This document shows positions 1 to 10,985 of a DNA stretch of 64,000 bases, piece by piece. The DNA lies in assembly GCA_014529385.2 (NCBI GenBank), contig CM043953.1:68322372-68386371 (forward strand), read 5' to 3'. The first letter of the stretch is position 1. Every line of letters begins with the position of its first letter. The notes beneath the pieces were generated by a model that saw only the letters and a program-made list of their open reading frames with translations, was not told the DNA's origin and searched no databases. This DNA comes from Adiantum capillus-veneris. Its lineage: Eukaryota > Streptophyta > Polypodiopsida > Polypodiales > Pteridaceae. Both the position numbers and the translations under genes were made by a program.

Positions 1-428
1 CTCCACTTGTCTGTACCTGCCCTATCCGTCGGGACCTGCAAAGCATGCCATCTTCGGACAATTATAACTTTCACACCGGGACTTTGTTTGGCGAGCTGTC
101 TGGACGAGCTTCTAGAGCATCTCGAATACCACATTTGGAGACACATTTCCCGCATTTTGAACACATTGACTTGCCGTCATCATTATCTCACTTTGGAGGC
201 CCCTCGGCCTAAAAACCCACTTTAAGCATACATTTTCTGAGGTCTCCCACACAGGCTTTAGCCCTCTACCATGCACCTGTTAGCATCCTTTGCACTGCAT
301 AGCACACTTTAAGCATACATTTTCTGAGGTCTCCCACACAGGCTTTAGCCCTCTACCATGCACCTGTTAGCATCCTTTGCACTGCATAGCACACTTTATA
401 GCGCGGACCAATTTTGGTTGCACCATCA
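1..428 (-). repeat. 3' LTR of T1, partial
   Basis: Aligns by eye with 7170-7532 over its whole length. It ends in CA at 427-428 on the plus strand, which is the TG start of the LTR on the element strand. The inner flank at 429-442 is pyrimidine-rich on the plus strand and would be the polypurine tract. It contains an 87-bp tandem duplication that the right LTR lacks. Confidence 0.85.
221..394. repeat. 87-bp tandem duplication inside the T1 3' LTR
   Basis: The segment starting TTTAAGCATACATTTTC at 221 recurs almost identically at 308, a period of 87 bp. The right LTR has one copy of this stretch, interrupted by a short segment of its own (about 7412-7431). Confidence 0.9.
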
Positions 429-473
429 TTGCCCACTCCCCTGTTGAACATTCATGTTCAGCCAAAACTAGCT

Positions 474-1061
474 TTATTGAACTTGAAACTTGTAACACTT
501 TGTAAACACTCGACTACACTGGAAAACACATCTCCATACGTACAATATGTACAAAACTGTATGTCTGTTACCCTTGAGCCCTTTCAAGTGGGTTGCCCAA
601 CCCCACCGGGTCACAATTTGATGCACATCGGGCACCACTCCCCTATCAAAGTATAGCTTGAGCTGCACCCCATTTACCCTGTGCCTGAGAAGCTTACCAT
701 TGGCTCTCACCAGCTGATAAGTCCCATTCGAAAAGGTCTTTTGCACTTTGTACGGACCCGTACATTTCTTTTTGAACTTCTTCTGGAAGGTGAACTCCAA
801 GTAGCTCTCATACTTCATTACTAGGTCCCCTTCTTCTTTTTTTTCCTTTGGCAGACTCTCATTGACTTTGGCCATTCTCCTTTTCCACTGCTTCACATAG
901 TAGTCTGCTACTGCCTCTCTATCCACATGTATTGCCTCAAGTCCGACAATCCTATCTTGTGAGACAGCTTGTGGGGTGGCATTGATGCGCCACATACCCT
1001 TCAAAGCACCCAACTGTGCATGCACTGGCAGCACTGCCTCCTTACCATAAACCAAACTCAA
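474..1061 (-). pseudogene. T1 integrase C-terminal region
   Basis: The 195-residue ORF begins with a segment typical of the end of the gypsy integrase core (start MSLVYGKEAVLPV). A Lys-rich stretch and a GPYKVQKTFSNGTYQL motif follow, as in the integrase C-terminal DNA-binding region. The residues after about 150 run toward the LTR. It is separated from the integrase core at 1270-1488 by a stretch in which the frame is lost, so integrase is not translatable as one protein. There is no chromodomain, which fits Tat rather than a chromovirus. Confidence 0.75.
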
Positions 1062-1269
1062 ATGGAGTAAAGTTGGTCGCCACTCATTAGGACGTCCTGT
1101 AGGCCCATAGACACTTTTCTAGATTGATCTCCCATTCTGTTTCCTGCTTATACACATACTTCGTGAGCATTTTGATGATTTGTCCGTTGGCACTCTCCAC
1201 AAGACCATTGCATTGGGGATGATAAGGCGAGGAAAACCGATGTTGAATCTTTAGTTTTTCCACCAATGC

Positions 1270-1488
1270 CTACATAAGCTTGCTTCTGAACCCTTGCCCT
1301 CTATCAGAAATGAGTACCCACGGCACTCCAAAACGGCAACAAATGTTATCGAAAACAAAGTGGGCCACAACCTGTGCATTTACCTCCTTCACAGCTTTGG
1401 CCTCGACCCACCTGGTGAGGTAGTCGATGGCAACCACGACATACTTCTTACCACTTGTAGACTTAGGGAGTGGACCGATGGCATCCAA
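1270..1488 (-). pseudogene. T1 integrase catalytic core fragment
   Basis: This 72-residue ORF holds the start of a retroviral-type integrase core: MDAIGPLPKS with the first catalytic Asp, then AIDYLTRWVEA, then LISDRGQGF with the second Asp. The part that should carry the catalytic Glu lies downstream at 1062-1269 in other frames. Integrase inserts the element cDNA into chromosomal DNA; this copy cannot do so as it stands. The two Asp motifs give a firm family call. Confidence 0.85.
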
Positions 1489-1509
1489 ATCCCACTTTTC
1501 AAAATCATT

Positions 1510-1761
1510 CTAAGCAACAATCGCTCCCTGTGACTCAGCTGTCAAACGCCTCTCTCCTATAGTCTGACATTCATGGCAGGTCTTGCACCAATAGTGCACA
1601 TCCTTCACTACTGAAGGCCACCAAAAACCCGCTCTCAACACTCGAAACAATACTTGACCTTTCCCCTGGTGTCTGCTCTCCTCATGACATTGCTCCAGTA
1701 CCAAGTTAATCTCTTCTTTATAGAGCACTCTTCTCAGCACCCCGTCTCTTCCGTAAGTCAT
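1510..1761 (-). pseudogene. T1 integrase zinc-binding (H2C2) domain fragment
   Basis: The ORF contains CHEESRHQGKGQ followed by GFWWPSVVKDVHYW and CKTCHECQ. This is the His-His-Cys-Cys zinc-binding N-terminus of gypsy integrases and lies directly upstream, in element orientation, of the core at 1270-1488. A small out-of-frame gap separates the two. Domain identity is clear; function is lost through the frame breaks. Confidence 0.85.
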
Positions 1762-1815
1762 TAGGTCTTCACCTATTAGTGTAAATTTGTGAGCTTTCTG
1801 AACTACCCTCCTCCT

Positions 1816-3360
1816 CTATAGTTTACACAGACCTTGAGGACACTGCCCGATACTCAAGAAATCTTCCACCTCCTTCAATGACTCCCTACTTGTGTATGTG
1901 GCCGGGGCCACATATATACCTGTGACATGTACCTGCACCTTACTGCTTTCTAGTTGGTCTGCCTCTTGGTTGTGCTCTCTCTTCACATGCTTGAACTGGA
2001 TTTCTCTAAAGAATTTCAACAACTTCTTGATGGCAAAGAACCAATGTTTTAAGGAATCGCGTTTTACTTGCCATTGGCCTAATAGTTGCTTGATGACCAA
2101 TAACGCATCACCTTTGACCACCAACCTGGAAATGCCGAACTCGATGCATTGTTTCAAACCTAGATGGAGGGTGAGATATTCTACTTCATTGTTGGTATGG
2201 ACATCCTCCAAATCATAGGCTTTTGAAAATATTACCTTGCCGTGTGGATCGTGTATCACCACACCTCCACCACCTTTCTTTATCACCCTTCTATATGCAC
2301 CATCAAACCACATGGTAAAAGCTCCCATCAGGTCGGGCTCCTCCTTGGCTTCATCTCGCACCACTCTTGGATAAATTGGCAAATCCACCGCTTTGCTGAC
2401 CAAAATGTCTGCCAAATGGGACCCACTTGTATGGTCAATTTTGAACTCAAACTCAAATTCCTGCAACTCTATCACCCACTTCATGATCCGCTTCCCTAGC
2501 TTCAAGTGTAGTACTATTTCCGGGAATAGATTGTTAGCCATCAACACATAGAACTTACGTACAATGAGGTGCACTTTGAACTTTCTACAAGCAAAAACCA
2601 ATGCCATGACCCGTTGCTCCGCTTCAATGTAAGCCACTTCTCCAGGACTTATCACCCTGCTTTCAAAGTAGATAGGCTTATAGCTCCTTCCTACCTTCAG
2701 CACTAACACCGCCCCAATAGCCACGGTACCTACCGTCATTGACACATAGAAATCATCCTCTTGGCTTGGAGGGCACACAGCTGGCAACTGACACAAAATT
2801 TCTTTCACCCTGTCAAAAGCTTCTTGAGCATCTTCATCCCATTCAAAGCCATGCACCTGTTGAGCCCTCTTTTGGAGAGGATACACATACTGTGACAACA
2901 TCCAAAAGAAACGCGACAAATACTTTAGCTTATGTACAAAGGAGGCCAAGCCTTGCGCACTAGAGGGAGGCTCCATCAAGACTAGCGCCTTGACCTTTTC
3001 CGGATCTACCTCAACTCCATTTTGTGAAACCACATGGCCTAGCAACTGTGCTCGAGGTTGTGCTAGCTTGCACTTCTTAGGGTTTAATTGACCTCCTTCT
3101 TCGTCCAGCCTTTGAAAACATAGCCGGAGCTTTGACAAATGATCCGCCCTTGAGCTATAACATCCAATGTCATCCATGAAAACTCTAACGAATCTGCCCA
3201 AGTAGGGACCAAACACCCTATTCATCCAGTCTTGGAAGGTGGCGTAGGCATTCACTAAACCAAACGGCATGGCAAAGCATCCCCATGGAGAGATAAATGC
3301 CGTCTTCAGTTGGTCTTCAAGAGAAATCCCTTTTGAAAGTACCCTGAAAGTACCTCTCAT
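1816..3360 (-). pseudogene. T1 reverse transcriptase C-terminal part, RNase H and archaeal-type second RNase H
   Basis: This is the longest T1 ORF (514 residues). It starts inside RT: AMPFGLVNAYATFQ and the catalytic box VFMDDIGCY near residue 60, which has both Asp residues but FMDD where YIDD or YVDD is usual. The connection and first RNase H follow near residues 205-310 (AIGAVLVLK, YIEAEQRVMA). A second RNase H near residues 348-480 begins MWFDGAYR and includes NNEVEYLTLHLGL and KREHNQEADQ. Two RNase H modules in tandem are known from Tat/Ogre elements. The ORF overlaps the upstream one at 3317-3360 in another frame, so a frameshift separates it from the RT N-terminus. Later stops cut it off from integrase. 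Confidence 0.87.
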
Positions 3361-4132
3361 GACCTGCCACCTGATTTAAGATTTCATCTTGGAACGGCAG
3401 CGGGTAATGGTTTCTCTTGGTCGCCGCATTCAATGGCTTGTAATCGACGCACACCCGCCATCTTCCATTCTTCTTAGGGGTGATAACCATTGGAGAAACC
3501 CACTCCGACTCCTTCACGGGGTATATGATACCTGCATCTAACAACTGGTTAATCTCCTGCCAAAGAGCCTCTTTCTGAATCCCCCCTAACCTCCTTAGCT
3601 TCTGCACCTTTGGTTTGCACCCTTCTTTAAGAACTATCTTGTGCTCTGCACCTTTCGCTCCTCGTAAATTCTCGTACTTAGTCGCAAATAAATTCGGAAA
3701 AGAGGCACACAACTCAACATAGCCTTCTCTCTCTTTCTTGGTCAAATCTTTGCTTAGCATAGTAGTTACCTCCTCCACCCCTATGCCATGAACTTGTGGC
3801 AGCACCACCCCTTTTGCATGGGAGCCTTCAACAGTGATCCCAAATAAGTTGTCATCTATATTTAGCATATCATCCTCACTTTCCTCTTCCTCAGTATCTG
3901 TGTAGCCCTCATCATAGCCTGTCTCGGTCTCATACTCATAGCTTGTCGTATCATCTTTATCTTTTTCTGCCACAGGGTGAAAACGGCTCTCTTTGGTCTT
4001 TAAATCAAGCACCACCTGTCTCCCTCTCTCCTTGTCAGGCAAGGTGAACACCCTGCTCCCCCAATCCTGCTTAGCCCCTATTGCAAGTATCCATGGCCTG
4101 CCCAAGATGATTGGATATGCATTGTCACCCAA
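3317..4132 (-). pseudogene. T1 protease/RT linker and RT N-terminal part
   Basis: The ORF begins with a protease-to-RT linker that has a very acidic stretch near residues 70-95. It then enters the RT fingers and palm: INQLLDAGIIYPVKES, WVSPMVITPKKNGRWR and VCVDYKPLNAATKRNHYPLP, which carries the first catalytic Asp of RT. Around residue 260 the frame fails and RT continues in the ORF at 1816-3360. The overlap with the gag ORF at 4125-4132 is probably also a frame break and not programmed recoding, though that cannot be settled from one copy. Confidence 0.83.
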
Positions 4133-5686
4133 CTTTCATCACAAAGAAATCGATTAGGCACTCAATGCCCATCACTTTCACTCTTACATCTTGAGCCACG
4201 CCCAAACATCTCGCTTTGGTATGGTTAGCCATCCTCATGCGTACATTTGATTTAGCTACTGCTTTGACCCCTGATTCCTTCATAGCAGATTCCTTCATGA
4301 CGCAAACTTGTGCTCCACCATCTATATAGGCCTGAACCTGCATCCTCTTTTCAATGACCGCATCCACTAGAGGAAGGACATCCGTCAAGCTACCCACTCT
4401 CAATGCCATGTTTTGTATTGCATGCACATTTTCCTTAGCCTTTGGAAGCCTTGTGCTGACACTTGTAGACCACTGTCTTCGTAGCTTGGGATTTAAAGCC
4501 AACAGCTGACCAAAGGTAATGTTAGCCTTTTGATTTTGAACATCGCTTACTAGGTCATATTCGGGGTAGCTGCGCCCTAGCTGAAAGTCTGCTTGCTTGA
4601 TTTTGCGACGCCTCCTCTTCTTGCTAGTTTCCGGCTGCTCCTTGCCTTCATACACTTTCTCCTTACCTTTACGGGCCCTCGTCTCCCACTCGGTTTCTGT
4701 CTCTCTTTCCATCCTTGCTCTTTTGTTGGCCAAAAATTCAACATCCTGCTTATCAACTCCGATGATGTTCACCCTAGGGACTTCACCACCATCCTGAGGA
4801 GCTGGCTGCACCTGATTCTCAACTACTTGCTCCCTCGGGCCATTGAGTTGTGCTTGGCCTCTACCTCTGCCAAACAGTGGATAAATACCGCCTCTTTCTC
4901 TTAGCAGATGAGGGCAATCCGGTGCGTAGTGTCCTTCTTCACTACGATTGTGACACCGGCCACGCAGTGGCCTTGCCCTGCCCCTTGCTCCTCTGGGTTG
5001 ACCTCTATCCATCACGCTTAACCGCAATTCCTGCATTTGCTCAGGCAAATCTTGCACAGTTCGCACCCAATTTTGTGGCACAACGGCTACACCTCGATTT
5101 CCCTGGTTTTCATCATGAACAACATCCCTCGGACTACCCTGAGGTTGGACCATTGCTTCATAGCCTGACGTGCCTTGTTCAATCTTCTTTTTGATTTTCC
5201 TGCTTTTTGCCTTTGCGATGGCCACTGCACCATTATAGTTTTCTGGGCTATCAAAATCCACTTTCTCCCTCACTTTAGGATGCAGGCATGCCATGAATTT
5301 ATCGAGCTTGAAGTAGTCGCCATTGGCCAATTGCATGGCACTCGCTAACTCTGCCCAGCACACTTCAAAACGATCCAAAAACAAACCAAACTCTTCACTT
5401 ACATCCTGTTTGAGTGCCTTCAGTTTGGCATCCATCTCCACTAGGGACGCCTCTTTGCGGAAATCATGTAGGAAAGGCATCCGCAGAGCCGGCCAAGCAT
5501 GCCTCGGCTCACCTTCCAAAGCTTCGTACCATATCTTTGCCTTCCCGCGCATCTCCAAAGCAAATGTTTGCATCTTGCTATCCTTATTCGGCATGCGCAG
5601 CGACAGCATATACACTCAAAGTCTGCAACCAACTCATCAGGATTTTCTTCAACTGTAAAAAATGAACCATAGCTTCGAGACGCCAT
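4125..5686 (-). pseudogene. T1 gag with zinc knuckle and protease
   Basis: The likely gag start is the ATG at 5686-5684 (MASRSYGSFFTVEENPDEL). It runs about 25 codons before a frameshift moves the frame into the 496-residue ORF ending at 4125. That ORF has the capsid-like region near residues 18-140, Arg/Gly-rich nucleocapsid sequence, and a zinc knuckle near residues 220-233. In the knuckle the second Cys is Arg (CHNRSEEGH, CGT in place of TGT). A protease motif IDGGAQVCVM sits near residue 430, the DGG form found in some gypsy elements. Gag packages element RNA into virus-like particles. The frameshift and the lost knuckle Cys argue for an inactive copy. Confidence 0.82.
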
Positions 5687-6704
5687 GTCGCCCAACAACA
5701 AAAACTGCTTCTCTTTACTTAACTGGGAGCAATCAGTGTGCTCCTCAGTGGGGGCACCAGAAGATGGAGAGGGGGAATGGGAAACACACCTGACACACAA
5801 ACAACAGTCCCTATATAGCTCAGGGTATTCACAGCACCCCTGTCCTCTCAAAAACACCTTCGAAAAAAGCGATTCACACTAGCAGGGCCTCGCTTGCACT
5901 TTGCCCAATGCACACACAACCTGCACAGTCGCCAGACAGCAATCACACCAATCTTGCCCGCTTCCAGCTCTTCCACAAATCGACACCTCTCTCTCTTTCT
6001 CTCTCACACACACAAGGGGCCCGAGGGACGCACGTGCTCACACACACCGGCACCACACATCCTAGAGACCAGCAAAGAAGAAAGGGGGGAAGGGGGGAAA
6101 GACGACACCAAAATCGGCAATCATAGCTTCTCCTTCAAAACAAAAAACATATGTATAGGATCCATATGGTCTACTCATGGTCGCACTATAGCCATCACGG
6201 CTTCATACAAAGGGACACAGACCTCCCTCAAAGTTCGACTTTCCTCGGTACACGCCTCCACAAAAAATCTAACTCTCACTTCGCTTCGACAACAACTTTT
6301 TATCTTGATCGCCTTTACTCGCTACCTCTCATGCAAGCCCTTCGCTCTTTCGAGCCGCTTTGCGGACCACGCATGCTGGCCTCGACCCTTGATCGCGAGC
6401 GCACAAAGCCTCTTTGTTTTTTTCCTTCGTCAATTCTCCTTTCTCGCCCCCAAGCCAAGGAAAAACTCTTCTTCTTTTTCGAAAACGGCTGCCCCTTCCC
6501 TCACCTCTTTCTCTTCTTTTTCTTAAGGCCAAGAAAGAGTTTCTTTTTTTTGGCAGTGGCGCCGGGCCTCCCCTCAAGCCTTCCCTTCATTTATTTTTTT
6601 TGCCCCTCCTCCTTATGTTCTTGTAAGCTTACCCTTTTTGCTCTTTTTTCAAGTCCAGCCTTTCTTTTATTCCCCTTAAATTTACACACAAGGGGCTCTT
6701 AGCA
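5687..6704 (-). other. T1 untranslated leader between PBS and gag
   Basis: About 1 kb lies between the primer binding site and the gag start. No domain is recognisable on either strand. It has CT/CA-rich patches near 5980-6060 and long pyrimidine-rich stretches at 6410-6680. Its position makes it the element's 5' leader. Confidence 0.6.
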
Positions 6705-6720
6705 CCTTATTTGCGCGCCA
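6705..6720 (-). other. T1 primer binding site
   Basis: Read on the minus strand, the sequence directly after the 5' LTR is TGGCGCGCAAATAAGG. It starts with TGG, as expected for pairing with a tRNA 3' CCA end. The TGGCGC start resembles the sites of other Tat/Athila elements. The exact tRNA is not assigned. Confidence 0.6.
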
Positions 6721-6722
6721 TC

Positions 6723-7532
6723 TGTGCTCCATGCACTCGAATTCGTCAAAATGGGTTCTCTCGGTCACACTGCATGGGAACTTCAATGTAGCGATTCCGA
6801 ATTTCCGCTCTCATCCACCACTCAATGCCACGCTAGCCCCGGACAATGCGTCCGAAAATGAAAAAATACTTTTGATCTTTTTTTATCACGATTGCCTGTC
6901 ACCCGGATGTGCGTATCGTGATGCCCATGAATCTGATCGGTGATCCGCAATTTTTGACTGATGCCCCACATTGCATGCGATTTTCCAGAACCCGAGCGAG
7001 CTCAAAAAACTCCTATCGACGCGCCTACCAACATGGCTCGGTGAGCACATACCTGACCCCCGACAAATATTCCTCAGCCCATAACTTGCCCGTTTGAGCT
7101 CCGAATGACGAACCAAAAATACTGACATGATCGGCAACTCGAGCTTTACACGTGTATACATTGATCCCATTTTTCGCCACTTATGTGTACCTGCCCTATC
7201 CGTCGGGTCTTGCAAAGCATTCCATCTTCGAACAATCATAACTTTCACACCGGGACTGTGTTTGGCGAGCTGTTTGGACGAGCTTTTAGAGCATCTTGAA
7301 TACCACATTTGGGGACACATTTCCCGCATTTTGAACACCTTGACTTTTCGTCATCATTATCTCACTTTGGAGGCCCTCTCGACCTAAAAATCCACTTTAA
7401 GCATACATTTCCGTTGCCACTGTCCTGCTGAGGTCTCCCACACTGGCTTTAGCCCTCTACCATGCACCTGTTAGTATCCTTTGCACTGCATAGCACACTT
7501 TATAGCGCGGACCAACTTTGGTTGCACCATCG
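6723..7532 (-). repeat. 5' LTR of T1
   Basis: About 810 bp, from TG at 6723 next to the PBS to the point where similarity with the left LTR stops at about 7530. The outer terminal dinucleotide reads CG where the left LTR has CA, probably a mutation. The outer flank is TCTTG. Confidence 0.75.
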
Positions 7533-8145
7533 TCTTGTATATATTACTTCTACATCAACAATAAGGAAATGGCTATCCATAGCAATCATCATCGCATTAG
7601 AGCAAGAGCTGCGGTTCTCAATCATGCTTGTCACAATCAAATCTTACCTTCAAGGATAGAGCAAAGCCTCAACACAAACAATGGCAAGTCAAAGAATGGC
7701 CTAGAACAAAAAGCAATAATAATCTCAGCAAGAGAGATATCAACAACAATCAAAAGGAGCTCACTATGTGCTTCAAACTTAGTGTAACATTGCAGAGGAC
7801 TCGTATTGCAGTGGAACCAAATGCAAATCTCATCCTCAATTCAATGACCCAAAGGGCTTAATTTCCAAAAAGGCAAGCAATGATAGTAGCCATCTGCACT
7901 ACCAAAAGCGACAAAATAAAAAAAGAATGCACAACAAGATGAAAAATTGCCTTGACAATTGATGTCGAACACATGCATCAACTAGACCATATCAGATATA
8001 AAGAATTCAAGGAAGAAGGGAGCATCATCAACGACAAAAAGCTTCCCAAGAGAAGACCAACCTTGAAGACGAAGTTGAAGACAACCCTAATGACAAGTCT
8101 GCACATGGTTGTGTCAAGAAATGACATGATCTAGGAAGGGTGGAA
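7533..8145. other. Unassigned AT-rich sequence, possibly the degenerate end of an LTR element
   Basis: No ORF with a recognisable domain. The stretch ends in a purine-rich run GGAAGGGTGGAA just before a TG at 8146, which resembles a polypurine tract and LTR start on the plus strand. No second LTR copy is visible. Confidence 0.3.
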
Positions 8146-8570
8146 TGTCAACAGATTGACCAAACGGGTATCCACCTGGCCGAACACGCAGCCAGACACC
8201 ACAATTGTACTCTATTAATTTTTGAGCTAGTGTAGTGATACTCGGTGTAGATTCTAATTCCAGAGTAGCATGTCAATTCCCTGAGTTGTAATTCTATCAT
8301 GACATTTGTAAAGGCCCATGTGAGCCGACCACTGGCCATTTAGAAAGCCTTTGGTATGAAGGTTAATAACTCTAATGTAAGAGGAGGCTTATCTTTGAAG
8401 AGGAGGAGCTTTGTTGTACATACTCTTAGGCTATTAAGTTGCTCCAACTTGTAATCAACTTTTCTAATGATTGGGTAATCAGATTTCAATTTTGAAACTT
8501 GCATTGTGTTCCTCTCTCTTTGCTCTTTCATTCGAGTGTAAGCATTGTCAGTTTTGTTCAGGTTTATGAC
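8146..8570 (+). repeat. Possible isolated LTR
   Basis: Begins TGTCAACAG directly after a purine-rich tract and has LTR-like composition without coding potential. The right boundary is not defined, and no matching copy exists in the window. Confidence 0.25.
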
Positions 8571-9129
8571 TACTCGTCAGTGAGTCTAAACTTCAAATTT
8601 GAGTATTGAAATCACTGTTTTTTGACGTTTTGACCGTAGGAGAGTGTTTCCAGACCATAGGGTGACCTTTTAGATAGTTTTGTTACAATTTTCAGGACCT
8701 TTTTCATGATAGATCGTGATTTTGGTACCTTGTCGTATTGCGATCATACTTGTTAGGATAGTGTCCCTAGGTGTCTTAGACCTCCTCATAAAGTTTCATT
8801 GCATTTCAAGTCTATTCAAATGCCGAAATGGCATGATGACCTAGAGCGGTGAGAAAGGACATAGGCAAATTTCCTTGATCATTGAGTGGTGGTTTGCTTG
8901 TTAAGTTCATGTGTGTCCTTGCTAGGTTCACTTCTTCATATTGACAACCTCATGCCCCATCCAAGTCACTTCCCTGAGTATTGACATTATGTTAGTGCCA
9001 GATAGCTATGCTACAAGCGTCTATTGTGGCCACTTGTTAACACTAAGCATGTACAATTGGTTTTAGTCCCTTTATGCTCATGTATGGTTTTCAACTTAGG
9101 TCACCAATTACAGTCAGGTTAGGAACCCA
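8571..9129. other. No recognised feature
   Basis: Non-repetitive sequence with no long ORF, RNA gene or repeat that I can identify. It could be decayed pol from the chromovirus whose 3' end follows at 9130. Confidence 0.5.
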
Positions 9130-9682
9130 AAAGCTTCAACAAGCCAAGGAGTTTTTCCAAGACCATATGGAAATGTTGATACTGGATCGCCAAAATGTTT
9201 GACAAGCATAGGATCGATATAAGAAGTATACTCATGAGAAATATTGGCAAGTTACCTTCACAAAAGGGGAAGAGGTATTTCTACATGTGCGAGAGCATTC
9301 AAAAAGTTTGAAGATTGGACCAACACCAGAATTATCTCCAAGGTATTGTGGGCCTAGTCTTCACAGTTTTGTTACTCGTGCACTCTCATATTCATCCGAT
9401 ATTTTATGTAAGTCATTTATGTAAACGCTTGCATAGGGCCAAGAATGCCATTGGCCGATAGATTTTGGTTGAGTTCAATGAACATCCCACCTAGACGCAT
9501 GAACCAGAGTGCATCTTACACTATCATGATTTACATACTCGTCATCATCTATGTCATCAAGCTTTAGTCAAGTGGAAAGACTAACTTGAAGAAGGTTCCA
9601 CTTGAGAAAACATTAATGCTCTTAAGAAGAAAACTCCACTTTTGTTTTCGAGGATAAAAACATTTCTCCAAGGGGGGAGTAA
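9130..9682 (+). pseudogene. Chromovirus (Ty3/gypsy) integrase C-terminus, chromodomain remnant and polypurine tract
   Basis: Plus-strand frames show degraded chromovirus integrase sequence: LQQAKEFFQDHMEML, then GEEVFLHVREHSKSLKIG and PELSPRYCGP near 9270-9350. Farther on come LVEFNEHPT and a chromodomain-like ALVKWKD and EEGSTWENINALKKK near 9460-9640. Stops interrupt all of it. It ends in TCTCCAAGGGGGGAG, a textbook polypurine tract, followed by an LTR start TGTAAGG at 9683. Chromodomains target Tekay/Del-type elements to particular chromatin. Only the 3' end of the element survives here. The same terminal block recurs in element B at about 54290-54420. Confidence 0.75.
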
Positions 9683-9875
9683 TGTAAGGCCAAGGGCCAA
9701 CCTAGGGGGTCATGGGCATAGTCAAAGAGCCTAAACTGCAGAGTTTGAATAAGAGGATCCTAAAACGGGCTAAGGCTAGGATCCCAAGCATCTATACTAC
9801 TATAATAGAGGAAGGAATTTCGGGCTCCCTCCCTACCACATGGCGCTCTCATATGCATCCGGCAGTCCAGCAAGG

Positions 9876-9911
<36 letters not shown>

Positions 9912-10024
9912 ATTCAAGCTAGCCGTGAATGAAGGGAGATACCTTACAGGGCCTCAAATTTTTAAATTAAAGGCTGCTTGCTGGCCACGTACCTTATGGC
10001 GGCCTTCAAGATTCTCTAAACTTC

Positions 10025-10068
<44 letters not shown>

Positions 10069-10135
10069 CTCGCTCCCGCCATCAGCTCGCTCTGCAAAAC
10101 GACCTCCATTGCAAAGGTAATTTGCAGTGGTATAT

Positions 10136-10199
<64 letters not shown>

Positions 10200-10226
10200 A
10201 TATCTTTGCGTGCCCGTGAGCAGCTG

Positions 10227-10308
<82 letters not shown>

Positions 10309-10330
10309 CTCTCTCCGTGCCCGCCACCCA
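9683..10330 (+). repeat. Chromovirus 3' LTR start followed by GA/CT microsatellites
   Basis: Starts TGTAAGGCC directly after the polypurine tract. It includes a TATA-like CTACTATAATAG near 9795. The rest carries four long dinucleotide tracts: GA at about 9878-9910 and 10027-10064, CT at about 10138-10196 and 10231-10305. No second LTR copy is in the window, so the right end is uncertain. Confidence 0.45.
10138..10305. repeat. (CT)n microsatellite pair
   Basis: Two nearly pure CT tracts, about 59 and 75 bp, separated by a short unique stretch. The long Leu-Ser or Arg-Glu ORFs that cross them are artefacts of the dinucleotide repeat. Confidence 0.95.
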
Positions 10331-10744
10331 CATTAGGAGAAATATGAACCTTGCATGGGCCTTGTAAGGAATCCTAATTTTTAGGGATTAAGGATAATGG
10401 TGTGTAGGGTTAAGGGGACAAGGGCATTCAAGAAGCTAGTTTTGAGTAGGCTTTTCTAGCCTTTTTTTTAGACACATGTAGGATGTGGACCTAAGAGGTC
10501 ACCTTCTCTCTCTAGCTTTTTGAAAGTGAAGGGAGTAAAGAGGTGTGGCCACATCATCAAAAACGTGGATCACTAAGAGCCAAAATTTGACTTTTAAAAA
10601 AAAAAGTTATTTTTACTTATTTTTGACTTAAAACTCCCCCCAACATATATCCATATCAAAAAAGTATTTTTTGACATTTTTTTAAACTTACAAGCACTAA
10701 AAGTCCAATTTTTCAAAAAAAAAACTCCCCCCCAAAAAAAAAAC

Positions 10745-10985
10745 CTTTCTTCTCTCTTCCTCCTCCCTCCTTTCTCCCTCTCCTCTCCCTCCCTGCCCCT
10801 TCTCTCCTCCTCCTCCCCTCTCTCCCTTTGACCCACTGTCCCCTTCTCTCCTCCCATGTTCCTCCCTCTCCCTCCCTGCCCCCTTCTCTCCTCCTTCTCC
10901 ACTCTCTCTCTCTCTCTCCCCCACTACCCCCTTGTCTTCTCCCATGTTCCTCTCTCTCCCTCCCCCCTCTCTCTTTTCATCCTTT
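10745..10985. repeat. Pyrimidine-rich low-complexity tract
   Basis: About 240 bp of CT/CCT-rich sequence on the plus strand, with an imperfect internal repeat of blocks containing CCCATGTTCC. Long Glu/Arg/Gly-rich reading frames here come from composition. Confidence 0.85.

Larger units (their letters stand above)
1..7532 (-). mobile_element. Ty3/gypsy LTR retrotransposon, Tat-like lineage (T1), left LTR truncated by window edge
   Basis: Two copies of one terminal sequence (1-428 and 6723-7532) flank gag, protease, RT, RNase H and integrase remnants that all read on the minus strand, so the 5' LTR is on the right. A primer-binding-site-like TGGCGCGC lies just inside the right LTR, and a purine-rich tract on the minus strand lies just inside the left LTR. 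The Tat assignment rests on a second, archaeal-type RNase H after the usual one, a feature known from the Tat/Ogre lineage. The coding region is split into at least six ORFs by frameshifts and stops, so the copy is dead. A target-site duplication cannot be tested because the left end is outside the window. Confidence 0.88.

Noticed and set aside
5894-6702. Long plus-strand ORFs in the T1 leader
   Set aside because: They run antisense to the element in low-complexity pyrimidine-rich sequence; no family resemblance.
10023-10367. Leu-Ser and Arg-Glu repeat proteins on both strands
   Set aside because: They are translations of pure CT/GA microsatellites and have no other coding features. The same applies at 16358-16732, 19759-20183, 26001-26234, 47346-48005, 59074-59407 and 61821-62150.
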